NCBI GenBank assembly: GCA_019400425.1
Contig: JAFREE010000042.1
Span: forward strand, 104,875-168,874
Direction: 5' to 3'
Length of the DNA stretch: 64,000 nucleotides
Source of the DNA: Hymenochaete sp. R1
Taxonomy: Eukaryota; Basidiomycota; Agaricomycetes; Hymenochaetales; Hymenochaetaceae
This document shows positions 1 to 10,819 of the stretch, piece after piece (the stretch's first letter is position 1; every line of letters starts with the position of its first letter). The position numbers were made by a program, and so were the translations under genes. Under the pieces are notes generated by a model. It made no database searches. It was not told the origin of the DNA and saw nothing but the letters and a program-made list of their open reading frames with translations.

Positions 1-877
1 AAAAGGTAAACAAAATCCCCAAACTGCCCTGAGGTCAACTACCTCACACAAAACCGACGGAAGGGGGGAAAAGAAGAAAAGGGGAGCCCGCAACCCGTAC
101 AAAGGCAAGAAAGGGAACGAAACCCGACGAGTAGCGTTGAACAAGTCGGCTGAGGCGGGATGCAAAACTAAAACGAGGATGTAGTAGTGAATGAGTTGAG
201 ATGCAAAATGCGGAAAGAAAAGAGAAAGAAACGTCGATAACGATAGAGAGAGAGAAAAGAAAATAAAGGAGAGGACATGATGATCATGGATGGGTAGAGC
301 AGGCGAGTAGAATAAGATAGGAGAATGGGGGTGAATGAAATGACCGAAGGACCAGCGGAATAAACAAGAGGAAGATAGTGTATGTACAGAACAAAAGCGT
401 TCAAAAGGAATTCGGAGAAAAGGGGAGGAGGGAGGCGAGAGTGCAATAATTGTAAAAGGGCGAGTCTTTTGCGAAGTGTACGATACGATGCGGGGCGCAA
501 GTGCAATGAGAGAGCAAAGAGAGCAAGGCAAACGATGTGATGTGAAGAGGAGAATGAGAGTACCTAGACCGAGAGCTGATGAGGATTGCGAGATGTGATG
601 TGAGAAGCAGAATAAAAGAAAAGAATATGAGAAAATAGGTGATAATGAATGAATAAGCAATAGTGGTTGAAAAGGCGAGAATGGAAAACGGAGCGGGTGA
701 TACAGTTTTTTTGACGGAGCGAGCGAGCAGAAAGCAGACGACTGGTGGACCAACGACACAAGATACGAGAGCAAAAAAACAATCAAATCAAAAGCACAAA
801 ATCAAAGAGTAGGAGTGTCCAGTGTCCGATGAACAACGCTTTTACAGACGAAGGTGAATATGGGTGCAAGCGCCGTT
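1..877. other. Non-coding flank, strand-asymmetric
   Basis: No convincing gene. The + strand is strongly purine-rich, so the - strand is a long pyrimidine tract, and the open frames here on the - strand are made of Leu, Ser, Phe and Arg only. It lies just downstream of the Ser-rich gene that ends at 878 and probably holds its 3' untranslated region. Confidence 0.5.
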
Positions 878-3800
878 CTAAAGCGCATATCCCCATTCAA
901 CAGTCTTCGCCGGTCCCGCAGTCGCAGGTGACGGCGTAAGCGGCCCATGCCGTACACCCTCCCCGAGCGTAACCGGGTCCACATTCAAGTGCAGCTTCCC
1001 ACCACTCCCAGCGCCGTTCCCACCCTCGCGGCCCCCCGAAAACACAGACATCGCCGAGCGTTTATGCTGCACCCCAAGCGGCCGCATCCTCGTGAGACTC
1101 GGACTAAAGCTCAACTTTGATGGTGACGAATTGGGTGAAGGCGAGTGCGAAGGCGAAGAGAGACAGGAAGCTGCCGAAGTGGATGCGAATGGACGGTGGT
1201 AAGAACGCGGGGAAGGAGCGGAGGGCGACGATGGCGTTGGAGAGGGGGATACGGGGGATGAGGCGAAGGCAACATATGCAGTAGATCCAGGAGATCGTTG
1301 CTGCTTCCGCTCTCGCTCCTCATTGCTACGGATGGGTTGAGAGACCGTTCTACTAATGAACAAAGCGCTCGCGGACCGTGAGCGGACCAAGTGGTGGCTG
1401 TCTATGGCCGAGGTACTCAACTGCTTCGAGCTTCCCCGCGGTCGTAGACGCAGAGGAGCTTCGGTTGGAGACTTTGGAGCGGGTGACGGAGGAAGATGAG
1501 ACGGTGTAGGAGAAGGCGAAGATGATGACCCGTAGTATCCGAGCTCAGAGAGCAGGTCCTCTTCTCCATCCTCCTCGCTCGTCGTGACATCGTGGGCAGT
1601 CACTGCAACCCTCATCGACATCCTCCCGAGTTTCCCGCGACCACGCGAGCAAACTATCGACTTGAGCTTCTCTTTCTCCCTCTGCACTTCCTTCTCGCCT
1701 TCAGAAATAAAGTCATCCCCACTGCTCTCGACCTCAATCTCATACAACGCGAGCCTACGCCGATGTTTCTCCGGATCCGGGTCCGGCGAGATGGAGGTGA
1801 AACCGGGAGTGCGCGGTGTCGGCGTTGACCGAGCCGTTCCGGAACCAGAGCTAGAGTCTGTGAAAGAGGGTGATGGGGACGCATCGCGCTCAATCACAAC
1901 ACGCTCAAAAGGCGATAATGACGCCTTTGACGTTTTGACACCTGAACCTGTTGCTTGAGCTTCACCAAAGCCAGACTCTACAATCCTCAATTCAGGGCTA
2001 GGCATCGTGTTGCACGACGAGACTGGCTGCGTAAATTCCGCCTCCGAGGCCTGTTGCTTGCCAATCCGCGAACCAAAGCTTAATCTCGCTTCCGCTGACG
2101 GATCAGCATCAGGAAGCCGAGGCACGGCCGCAGCCGCGACAAGCTCTCGCTTCATCGAGTCCGCGTCGTCCCTAGCCGCCCCACATCCATCATTCTCATC
2201 ATCCTCATCACACACGGTCGTCATGGAAGACGCAGAGGACAAAAACGCAGTGATAGATGCGGATGAAGCGGACCCTGTGGTGTAATTCGATGTGCTGGAG
2301 GTGGACGACGTGGTTTGATGTGTGAGGTGGGAAGCTCGGACATGGCCTCTCGTCCGTTCCCGCATACGGCTGTGAGTGCTGCTTGCTGTTGAAGCAACGG
2401 ATGCCGTGGGACGGTGGCGTGAGCCGGAGGGTGAGTTGGATGACGCGGAAGCAAAGGTCAATGATTCGACCGTGGGAGTGGTCAAAGAACTGGAAGATGA
2501 GATAGCGGATGTAGTAGAAGGCGAATGCCCATGTGCATAGAGGGCCCGTTGCGATGTCGAATTTCTATTCAAACCTGAGCGCGCTGATATCTGAGACTGA
2601 GGTCTCGAGCTGGTGGAGCGGGGCACGGACTCCGAATAGATTCCCGTGCGCCTTGGATCTCCGTGAGAGAGCGAGTGCAGTACAGGATGAGATTGCGGAG
2701 GGATGGGAAAGTCAAAAGATGTAGCGGCATCCTCGGACTCCTCGAGATAGGATTCCCGAATTTTGTGAAGCTGAGGCAAAGAGCGTTTGGAATGCAGTAG
2801 CGCACGTTTACGGTCTATCACCTCTGAAGGCGTTCGGCTCGGACCCGCAACGGGTTGTATGGACAAAGAACATCTCTGTTGCGCCGTCTCAAACTTGCTC
2901 GGAGCCGCCGCAGAGGAAGTAGGGGATGAATTTGCGCCGGGAGTTGGGCTTGGTGTTGGAGGATGCAAATCCCTACGTGTGAAGGCAGACGAAGCATGCC
3001 TCAGTGTAGGCCTTGCTTGTGCTCCGTTTCCTAGCTCAACACCAACCCCACTACCGCTACGGAAGTTCATTTCGGCACCAGGGGCAGAGAAAGGCGTTCC
3101 GGACAAGCGAGCGGCAGCCATTGAATGCGCCCGACGGCGGCGATCCAGACTCCTGCTCACCTTGGCGGACTCACCAGCCGCAAGAAGCACATCGTCCTCT
3201 TCAGCTTCTGGAAGTACGGGAGTCGTCGACGTTGCTGCTGCCCCTGGCACACGCAATTCGCGGAATGAAGGGAACGCGCGCGAGCTTCCTTGGACGGCTA
3301 GGCTGGCCGACGCGCGATGGTTCGCATGGGGTCCTGAGCTTGGGAATACGTGCGTTTGGGTACGGAAAGGATCTGTCGAATGACCGCGAAGGCCGCCGTC
3401 TATAGAAAGTGTTTTTGATATCCGTTTTGGATGCTCTTCAGTAGCATTAGAGTTCTAAAAATGAGATGCGACCGTAGGAAGAAGTTTGAGAAAAATAAAC
3501 ACGAGTCAGATATGTTTTTGATTTGTACGCGCGCCGAAACTGAACAGTGATGGGAAAGGCGCGTTGTATGTTCAGAACAGGAGAAGAGGAAATAAGCTCA
3601 CCTGGTCAAGCCCCCCAACATATTTTTGCCCTGGACCATGACCGAGACCAAGCTGCGTCAGTGGGCCCAAGCCAGCTACGGCTGTCTCGACGCGTCGCGC
3701 ATTACGCGCACCATCGAGGGACGAGCTCCTCCTACGATGCGTGCCCGCGCGTTTCTTCGGAGGAGCGTCTTGCTGCTTGGACTTGACGTCCTCCTCTGTA

Positions 3801-3910
3801 GCCGTGCTGGCATCGACGATCTGCCGCGCACCAAAGTCCCAATCTTGGTCGCGTGCCTTTTCGCGTTTCTTGAGAGTCTGGCGCAAGTAGGAGATGACCT
3901 GCATGCCCAT
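878..3910 (-). CDS. Uncharacterised Ser/Pro-rich, probably phosphorylated protein
   Basis: Two exons. Exon 1 (3602-3910) starts MGMQVISYLRQTLKKREKAR and encodes about 103 basic, charged residues including RRRSSSLDGAR, a likely basophilic-kinase site. A 147-nt intron (3455-3601, donor GTGAGC, acceptor TTTTTAG) joins in phase to exon 2 (878-3454), giving about 961 aa. Exon 2 opens with HPKRISKTLSIDGGLRGHST and is then dominated by Ser, Pro, Thr and Arg, with acidic patches (DEDDENDG, SGDDFISEGEKE) and repeated SPSPTPS-type tracts. I see no membrane segment and no recognised domain. The composition suggests a largely disordered signalling or scaffold protein, but no function is assigned. The frame is open upstream of the chosen ATG, but that part is the pyrimidine-rich leader read as hydrophobic residues, so I start at 3910. 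Confidence 0.6.
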
Positions 3911-4175
3911 ATGCCACCTTGGCTCTGCGGGGGTTTGAGGAGCGGAAAGAGTGGCAGAGGTGGAGAGGGCAGCGCGAGTGAATATATGGCTGAGTTGAGC
4001 GAGATGGAAAAATGATGAGACGAGAGAGAGAAAAAAGAGGGAAATAAAAAGGAGGGTGCAGATGAGTGAGGGGGAGTAGAGGAGGAAGGAAAGAGAGATG
4101 ATGCAGTACCGGAAAAAGCGCAAAGGCTAAATAAGATGTTGACGGGATATGCGGGCGCCTCTTAGCGCTTGGCTT

Positions 4176-4199
4176 AAACAAACAAACAAACAAACAAAA
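4176..4199. repeat. (AAAC)n microsatellite
   Basis: About five to six copies of AAAC run directly through this stretch, roughly 270 bp upstream of the start codon of the Ser-rich gene. Confidence 0.85.
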
Positions 4200-6012
4200 C
4201 AAAACGGAAATCACTGTGTTTCGCGTCAATTATCGTCAATCCCCTCGATCTTATATCGAACTCCAGAATAGAAACTCCCAACTATCCAACAAAGATCCCG
4301 GCCCGCCGTTCAATGGCAACGAATCAAAAATATACCCGACGATTCCTCGAGCAACCCCGCCAATATGTGTACCCCGTCAAGGCTCAGATGCGTGGCAGTA
4401 TTAGATGGTGAGAAGGAGATTGAACGATGTTAGCTGAACAGACACGGCAACGGGCAGAATAAGATCGGATCTTTATTGCGTGTGCGTGGACGAGGGCGAC
4501 CAACGAAGTCAGTTGCAGCGGCCCAAATTCAATTCGAACGGACGTTGAGTGGAGGGGACCAAGTCTCTGTGGATCCCTGGACAACCAACTGTGCGGCCTT
4601 GGGACGGTTTAAGCGCGGGATGAGAACGGTGATGGGGATTGGAGGGTGGGTTTTTAATTTGAACTTCAATTACTAGTAACCTCCTGAGTATATGTTTTCA
4701 AACTTACGGGCGGGGATGATCACACACCCACTGGTCGACTGGCAACAGACTACGAAATTTCGGGCTTCGGCGTGGGCGTGAGGACGAGAGAGGATGGATG
4801 AGGAAATCCGGTCGCGGTGGGCAGGCGAAAGAAAGGTAGAAAGAAGGCAAGAAGGTAGCGTCTGACGGAAGCGTGGTCGAAGATGTGTGGGAGGAAGAAG
4901 CCGCTGCTCTGTACTCGACCAGCTCAGACTCGGGCTTGGACTCGGAGTAGGGTACGGAGGGCTGCTGCGGCGTTGAGAACGAGCTCTAGAGAAAGCAAAG
5001 GGAGGGAAAAAAGAGGAAACGAAAAAGCGATGAAATACGGTGGTTGTTATATAGAAACGGAATACCCATGGACGACATACATGCATACATACATACAGTC
5101 CTTGAAGTGAGTACTAATGATGAAATTGATCAAGACTGACCAGCGAATGAGAGAGAACGATGCTACTGCCAATTCAATGGAATTGATAATCTTCTTTCTA
5201 GTACTAGTCAAGCAGCCGCGTTAGAAAAGAAAAAGAAAAAAAAAAGGATCCAGAACCCCTCTTCCTTCCCCTTTCGGTCATCCGACCCGCCCTCTGAGCT
5301 GTACTCTCTCTTTGATCCCACTGATTCCATCAACAGCCAGCCACGAATCCAACTCACACCAGTCTCACACCCGAGCCCACCCTCCATCATTCCATTCCCC
5401 GCCGGCGCCGATCACTCCATATCAAGTAATCCTTCCTCCGTCAGTCCTGCAAAACTCTTTGACGGACAGCACGCTCACCGCGTTCAGCTGCTCAAGTTGT
5501 CCGCCATGACCATGGCCATGACCCATCTCCCATCTCCCGGATCAGTTCGCTTACACTTTCATTTCCAACCTCGCTTTTCCTTTTCCCCCCTCCCCTTATC
5601 CTATCCTATCCAGCTTGACCAGTGCCAGTATCCAGCGGATCTAACAGCTATCAATATTAATATGCGCAAAGGCCTAGTGGGTAGGTTTCAGGGTTTCATA
5701 GATTCGGCCGGGGTCCACTAGTACTGGTGTTTGATCCATTAGTTCTAGCTCTACTCCTCGACCGCGACCACAAGTTTCAAAAATGATTTCGAGACATACC
5801 CCCGACTTGAAGCGTGAAGCCTCTCGAAATACGCACATACAGATGCTAGTCCCGCCCCGCCGGCTCTTCTTTTCTCTCGTTTCATCCTCGACCACCTCGC
5901 ATCGATAACGATTAATATTATCATAACCCTCGTTCTCTTTCAATACGGACGAACGGGCGATCCATCCAATGAGTGATCCGCTTTCTGCTATCAAGCTAAC
6001 ATTAACTTGATT

Positions 6013-6042
6013 AAGTGCCAGTGGCTCTAACCACTAGCACTT
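6013..6042. repeat. 12-bp inverted repeat (hairpin)
   Basis: The arms AAGTGCCAGTGG and CCACTAGCACTT pair at 11 of 12 positions around a 6-nt loop (ctctaa). It sits in the gene-poor region with no adjacent ORF. It could be a regulatory dyad, a relic end of a small element, or chance. Confidence 0.6.
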
Positions 6043-6361
6043 ACCATACTATAGTGTCATGTCCGTAAAACGTGTATCGTGTCCGTCCACCGTCGTGCTG
6101 TCGTATGTTGTGTGTCGAGTCGGACCAGAGCCGCTGTTCTAGCCACACTCTAGCTGAACTCAACAACTCATCCACCCCCCGCCCCCACACTGAAGCCTAG
6201 ACCAACCAGACATCCCACTGGCAGCATAGAGCCCAGCCTATCAAAGCGAATCCTATCCTATCGTGTCTCCCGAGATCCTATTCCATTAACATTTTCCCTA
6301 GTATTTGTCCCTCGGGCCCGCTACGCTACCGTGACCAGTGCCCGCCCGCTCACCGCAACAA

Positions 6362-6391
6362 AACGCAACGCAACGCAACGCAACGCAACGC
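6362..6391. repeat. (AACGC)6 pentanucleotide tandem repeat
   Basis: Six perfect consecutive copies of AACGC in intergenic DNA. Confidence 0.9.
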
Positions 6392-6724
6392 AAACATAGT
6401 CTGTACAGTACCAGTATAACGATCGAGCACTACCCTATAAGCCCCAAGCTTCCTTCTCCTTCTCTTCGCAAGCGCACACTGGCGACCGCACACCAATCAA
6501 CTTGAAGTCCACTACCACTTTCCGTTTTCCGACTTCCGACTGCGGGACGGGAACCCCCAACCCTGCCCGGGCCCCCTTCGGTGTTGCTCAGGCTCTGGGC
6601 TGGTGAAACGAAACTCGCCACTATCGATACAGTACCAAGATAGTAAGTAGCCCAACTCGGAGTATGATACACATGAAATTCAAATTCATCTCCCGAATCC
6701 TTATCCATATTCTTATTCTTATCC

Positions 6725-6754
6725 GTGTTCGTGTTCGCGTTCGTGTTCGTGTTC
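6725..6754. repeat. (GTGTTC)5 hexanucleotide tandem repeat
   Basis: Five copies of GTGTTC, the third being GCGTTC. On the other strand it reads as an Asn-Thr dipeptide run in an unsupported frame. Confidence 0.9.
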
Positions 6755-7019
6755 GGAAGACTGCCACTGGCGCTGGCGTTCAATATAATATTCAATGTTG
6801 TACTGCTGACTGCCACTGTACCAGCGGGATCGGCCGGATCGAGCACGTTTTCGTTCTCATTCATATTTCTCAATATCTTAGTCGCCGAGTCTTCTGCGTT
6901 GGCCGCAGCACCTGTACTGAGTGCTGAGTCCAACTACCCCCGGCCCCGCCTTAGGTCCACGAGCCACGATCCACGAGAGCCACGAGCTGATAAGTAAAGT
7001 CCACCAACCACACACGACT

Positions 7020-7040
7020 CCCGATTCCCGATTCCCGATT
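7020..7040. repeat. (CCCGATT)3 tandem repeat
   Basis: Three perfect 7-bp copies followed by a partial fourth (CCC). Intergenic. Confidence 0.85.
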
Positions 7041-7832
7041 CCCAACTCGGACAGCGTCAATCTTGATATTAATATTAATGTAACGTCAGCCACGGAACAC
7101 TGGCACTGGCAGGAAGCCAGACCCACGACCCACGGTGGCATTCGCCTCCGCTCTGACGCATCGTCATCATCAACCCAACTTCAACTTCAACTTGAATAGT
7201 AATAGACATATTAATATCAATATTCCAGACCAGACAGACAGACGACACGTTCCAAGTCCGAGTCCACGCTGGCACTTCGCTGTTCAGTGTTCATCGTTCA
7301 TTCCGCTCGTCGGATCTCACCACACCACATCGACATCGGGTTCCGCTAGTCCCGTCATCGCAGAACAGACTTGAACATAGATGATCAAGTAACAATATTA
7401 ATAGACAATAGACAATGTAACAATCTTCAATACCAGTATCAATGATATAACAACTCATTACTCATTCCATCTTCTCAGGCTCACACGTCAACTCGGCGAT
7501 CGTTTGTTTGACAATGAGCGAATCATATTTTTAGAGTGCCGGTATTGGTAGAGTACAGCGGGGCCGAGGAAGAGGCGAGCCAGAGATAAGAGAAAAAAAG
7601 GAAATGAAGAGTCATTGAGGGTTGGGTTGGGAGCCAAAAGCCAAAGCAAGAGTGATCATGAGATAGAGGAAATGTGGATACAGATGCGGGGGCGGAACGA
7701 TGAAAGTGAGTTTGGAACAAATCGGAAGGAAGCGCGGGGTAAAGAAAAAAAAGGAAATAAAACACAATTAAGAATATCATAACTACAATCTACGAAGAAA
7801 CATCCATGGAAGAAACGGTGCGAGCGGCGAGC

Positions 7833-9417
7833 TTAGAAGTCCTCATCAACCGTGCTGTAGAATACTGATCAGTACTTTACACTGTTTCCAGATAGATGAG
7901 AATACTCACAAAGTTTTGGCCGACGAGTTGTTACCCGGCGTGTTGCTATTCGATGACGCGCTTACGTTAACGCCAGCCTTCGCATAGTCAGATACACGTT
8001 TCTCAAAGAAGTTCGTCTTGCCCTGGAGCGAAATCATGTCCATGAAGTCGAAGGGGTTCGTCGAGTTGTAGTGCTTCTCGTTGCCGAGGGAAGTAAGAAG
8101 ACGGTCAGCGACGAACTCAATGTATTGGCACATAAGCTTCGAGTTCATGCCGATGAGGCTGCATGGAAGAGCATCAGTCAAGAACTCCTGTTCGATCGCA
8201 ACCGCGTCGGTGATGATCCTCCGGACGGTGTCCGGGTGAGGGCGGCGACGAAGATGACTGAAAAGTAGGCAGGCAAAATCGGTGTGCATCCCTTCGTCAC
8301 GGCTGATGAGCTCATTGCTGAACGTAAGACCCGGCATGAGGCCACGCTTCTTGAGCCAGAAGATAGAAGCGAAGGCACCCGAGAAGAAGATACCTTCGAC
8401 AGCAGCGAAGGCTACAAGACGCTCAGCGAAGGTGGCGCGCTTGTCAGTGATCCACTTCAACGCCCAATCAGCCTTCCTCTTGATGCAAGGAATGGTCTCA
8501 ATGGCATCGAAAAGGTACTCCCGTTGAGATGGCTCGCGAATATAAGTATCAATGAGCAGGGAATACGTCTCGGAGTGGATGTTTTCCCTATATACAAATT
8601 AGCAAATGAATGCAATTGCTTGATTTCATGACTCACATCATTATTTGGAAGCCGTAGAAGCAACGGGCCTCGGCTGCTTGAACCTCATTACTGAAGCGTT
8701 CAACAAGGTTCTCATTAACGATGCCATCGGAAGCGGCAAAGAACGCAAGAATGTGACTAATGAAGTGTCGCTCGTTGTCGTTCAACTTGTTCTGCCAATC
8801 ATGAAGATCCTTTGACAGATCCATCTCCTCCGCGGTCCAGAACGAGGCCTCAGCCTTCTTGTACATTTGCCAGATCTTGAACTTATGTTAGCCAACGATC
8901 GCAGTCAGCATCGAGGTGCGCCACACATACCTCATGATATTGGATAGGGAATAAAACAAAGCGGCGCTTCGACTCGAGCAACAGCGGCTCCTGATCTGAA
9001 TGAAGTCATAGCCGTGAGCTAACTGAATCAAGGTACCGACGCGCAGCACGTGACACGCGTCTCAGTTTTGTTATGGATTACGAACCTTCAGGGAGGTCGA
9101 CCTCACCCACAAAACGCTTGCGCCATTCCTCAACGTCCTCTTCCTCAGTCTCGTCGGAAACGGTCTTGGGAGATTCGGACTTCTCCTTGTCATCGATCAC
9201 GAAGGGATCAATAGACTTCCTGTCGACCTTCGAAGGTGTTTGGAGAGCCATGGACTCGAGCGAAGCAGCGACCTGGCAGAAAGAAAAAGAGTAGATTTGA
9301 GTTAAATATGTTTAACGAAACATAGATGGGTGCGAGATGACGCGTAGGAAGACATACCTTCTTGGAAGGGGTGGAGGTAGGGGCGGTGAAAACGTCGTCA
9401 ACGGTGGTGGCAGCCAT
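7833..9417 (-). CDS. RNR2: Ribonucleotide reductase small subunit R2
   Basis: The class Ia R2 subunit carries the di-iron centre and tyrosyl radical needed to make dNTPs. Six exons in perfect phase: 9358-9417, 9086-9272, 8931-8995, 8637-8875, 7910-8587, 7833-7854; 416 aa, normal for the family. The iron and radical ligands are all visible: Asp in EEMDLSKD, the ENIHSETY block (Glu, His and radical Tyr) formed across the fourth intron, Glu in AVEGIFFSG, and DEGMHTDF. The last 22-nt exon supplies the TVDEDF tail that docks to the large subunit. The N-terminus begins [17 protein letters not shown], followed by an acidic stretch before EEWRKRF. Two ACGCGT boxes about 400 bp upstream suggest G1/S control. 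Confidence 0.96.
9340..9345. promoter_or_regulatory. ACGCGT (MCB-like) in RNR2 intron 1
   Basis: Perfect ACGCGT inside the first intron of RNR2; another copy lies in intron 2 at 9055-9060. MCB boxes bind MBF in yeasts. Whether these intronic copies act is unknown. Confidence 0.35.
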
Positions 9418-10282
9418 CGGAACTGGAAGAATGATCGGGCGGTGAAAGTTTTCTAGGAGATGGAGAAAACGAGAAATGTGTTCGCTAGTTGCTACGACGA
9501 AAAGATGCGTCAAGGAAGGTAGCAGGGAGGGATGGTGGTTGTGGTTGAAGAGCGGGTACGGTTCTTGCCAGTCTTTTTATTTTGTTTGACGAGGGCGTGG
9601 GAAAGAAACCACCGCGTATTGGGCTGTTTGTCCTCAACAATGTCACGTCCGTGCTGTGACTAGGCGTATCTGGGCAGCCACAATGCCTAAGAGTCTCATT
9701 CAAAATCAGAGTTGTAGTTGCTATACAAAACGTATCGTGTCTCAGCACTTATATGGCTTTCCAAGGTAGAATTACATTTGTTCTCAGTCAAAATTTGTCC
9801 AACAGAGAAACGCGTTCCGTCACAATTATTAATGACGCGTCTTGCCTCGTGTGGTTTTGTTGCACCTCGGACTTATCCAGTCTTGTTTTTGATGTGATGT
9901 GACTGATCTCTGAACGGCTTTGCCCTTGATACCCGATTGTTTCCGAGTGCGTTATCTGATAATCTTTGCGGCCGATAGATAAAGTCGCTTGACTTTCATG
10001 GTTTCTCCATACGTTCTTGTCCGATGATCATGATCCTCCTCGACGCTCGAGTCAGAACCAGACATCATACTTATGGCGCATGGGAGCTAGGCTTGAGAAA
10101 GTGGGAGCGTCCCTGCTTCGGCCGAATCTTTGAACAATCGTAGAATCGCATTACGAAAAACAGATGAGAAAGAGAACAGTATTTTTATCGTGTTAAAATA
10201 CAAGAGAAGGTTGGAGAGGGAAGATGGCCTAAATAACCTTCAAATAGACCGCAGTAACGAACCCTGATTCATAGACGTCCTA
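9418..10282. other. RNR2 promoter and VMA21 3' flank
   Basis: No gene seen. The RNR2-proximal side is pyrimidine-rich on the coding strand. The MCB pair is at 9810-9840. The part near 10283 should hold the VMA21 3' untranslated region. Confidence 0.5.
9810..9840. promoter_or_regulatory. Paired MCB boxes upstream of RNR2
   Basis: ACGCGT occurs at 9810-9815 and again at 9835-9840 (within GACGCGTC), 25 bp apart and about 395-420 bp upstream of the RNR2 start codon. In budding and fission yeast, MBF binds ACGCGT to time ribonucleotide reductase expression at G1/S. The pairing and the gene identity support the same role here; binding is inferred. Confidence 0.55.
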
Positions 10283-10707
10283 TCACCTGTTTTTACGTGT
10301 GTCAACGGACTTTTGAGCGCCTCTATTCCTCTCGTTGTCTCTCTTGTCCTCATAAACGGATTGAACAATGTACGCGATGAGGACAGCATTCGCCGCAAAC
10401 ACCGCAGAAATGGCTGCAAATGTCGAGTCGCCTGTGGAAAAATTACAACGTAAGGGGCCCTAATATCGTAGAAGCGCTGGTACTGCGCGAGACGCACCGT
10501 TCCACACATATCTCTGCGTTCCGTAATAGGTGGATAGTGGAACCGCAGCGAGTGAGAAGGCAAAGAGTATTAGCTTTGCAAGGACACCCCTATCAAACAA
10601 GATTTCAATCGATGTCAGAGAAAAATTTTCACAAACTATGGTATAGCTTACCCTTGGGCAGCCTCTTCAGCGACTCTCGCTGCTGCGGGTTGGTTGCTCA
10701 TGCTCAT
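10283..10707 (-). CDS. VMA21: V-ATPase assembly factor Vma21
   Basis: Small ER membrane chaperone that helps assemble the V0 sector of the vacuolar proton pump. Three exons: 10652-10707, 10498-10589, 10283-10431; all phases fit; 98 aa, typical length. The N-terminus (MSMSNQPAAARVAEEAAQ) is cytosolic. The first membrane helix follows GVLAKLILFAFSLAAVP and the second is in AAISAVFAANAVLIAYIVQS, separated by a short luminal loop (GDSTF). The tail ends TRKNR, basic like the ER-retrieval tails of the family but not a classical KKXX. It is divergent from ALG8 with only 112 bp between start codons. Confidence 0.9.
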
Positions 10708-10819
10708 GATGAGCAGAGGGTAAGGGATATTTATTGAACGCACGAACCGCCCGGTGACGAAGTTAGCGCGTTGATGGCACGTGCGTATTTCCGAATTTCG
10801 ACGTGTCCGTTTCATTTCG
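10708..10819. promoter_or_regulatory. VMA21/ALG8 bidirectional promoter
   Basis: Only 112 bp separate the divergent start codons of two ER membrane protein genes, so both must share this promoter. It is GC-rich with CG-containing words (e.g. TTAGCGCGTT) and no clear TATA box. Confidence 0.7.

Larger units (their letters stand above)
3911..7832. other. Gene-poor 3.9-kb intergenic region with simple repeats
   Basis: No gene I can support. It should contain the promoter of the Ser-rich gene at the left and the 3' flank of RNR2 at the right. In between are short tandem repeats (4176-4199, 6362-6391, 6725-6754, 7020-7040), an 11/12-bp hairpin (6013-6042) and several ATATTAATAT palindromes. A - strand frame at 4673-5086 has a possible splice donor (CCCGCCC|GTAAGT) but no recognisable protein. 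Many short pyrimidine-rich frames exist by chance. Confidence 0.5.

Noticed and set aside
168..506. 112-codon - strand ORF at the left edge
   Set aside because: Low-complexity pyrimidine-derived frame downstream of the Ser-rich gene.
3911..4123. Upstream extension of the Ser-rich protein with a hydrophobic N-terminus resembling a signal peptide
   Set aside because: The hydrophobic residues come from a CT-rich leader. The charged sequence from 3910 fits the rest of the protein better.
4673..5086. 137-codon - strand ORF in the gene-poor region
   Set aside because: Ser/Pro/Arg composition from CT-rich DNA; a GTAAGT donor is present but no partner exon gives a sensible protein.
6430..6933. 167-codon - strand ORF with an Asn-Thr run
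   Set aside because: No ATG at its start, and the Asn-Thr run is just the GTGTTC tandem repeat translated.
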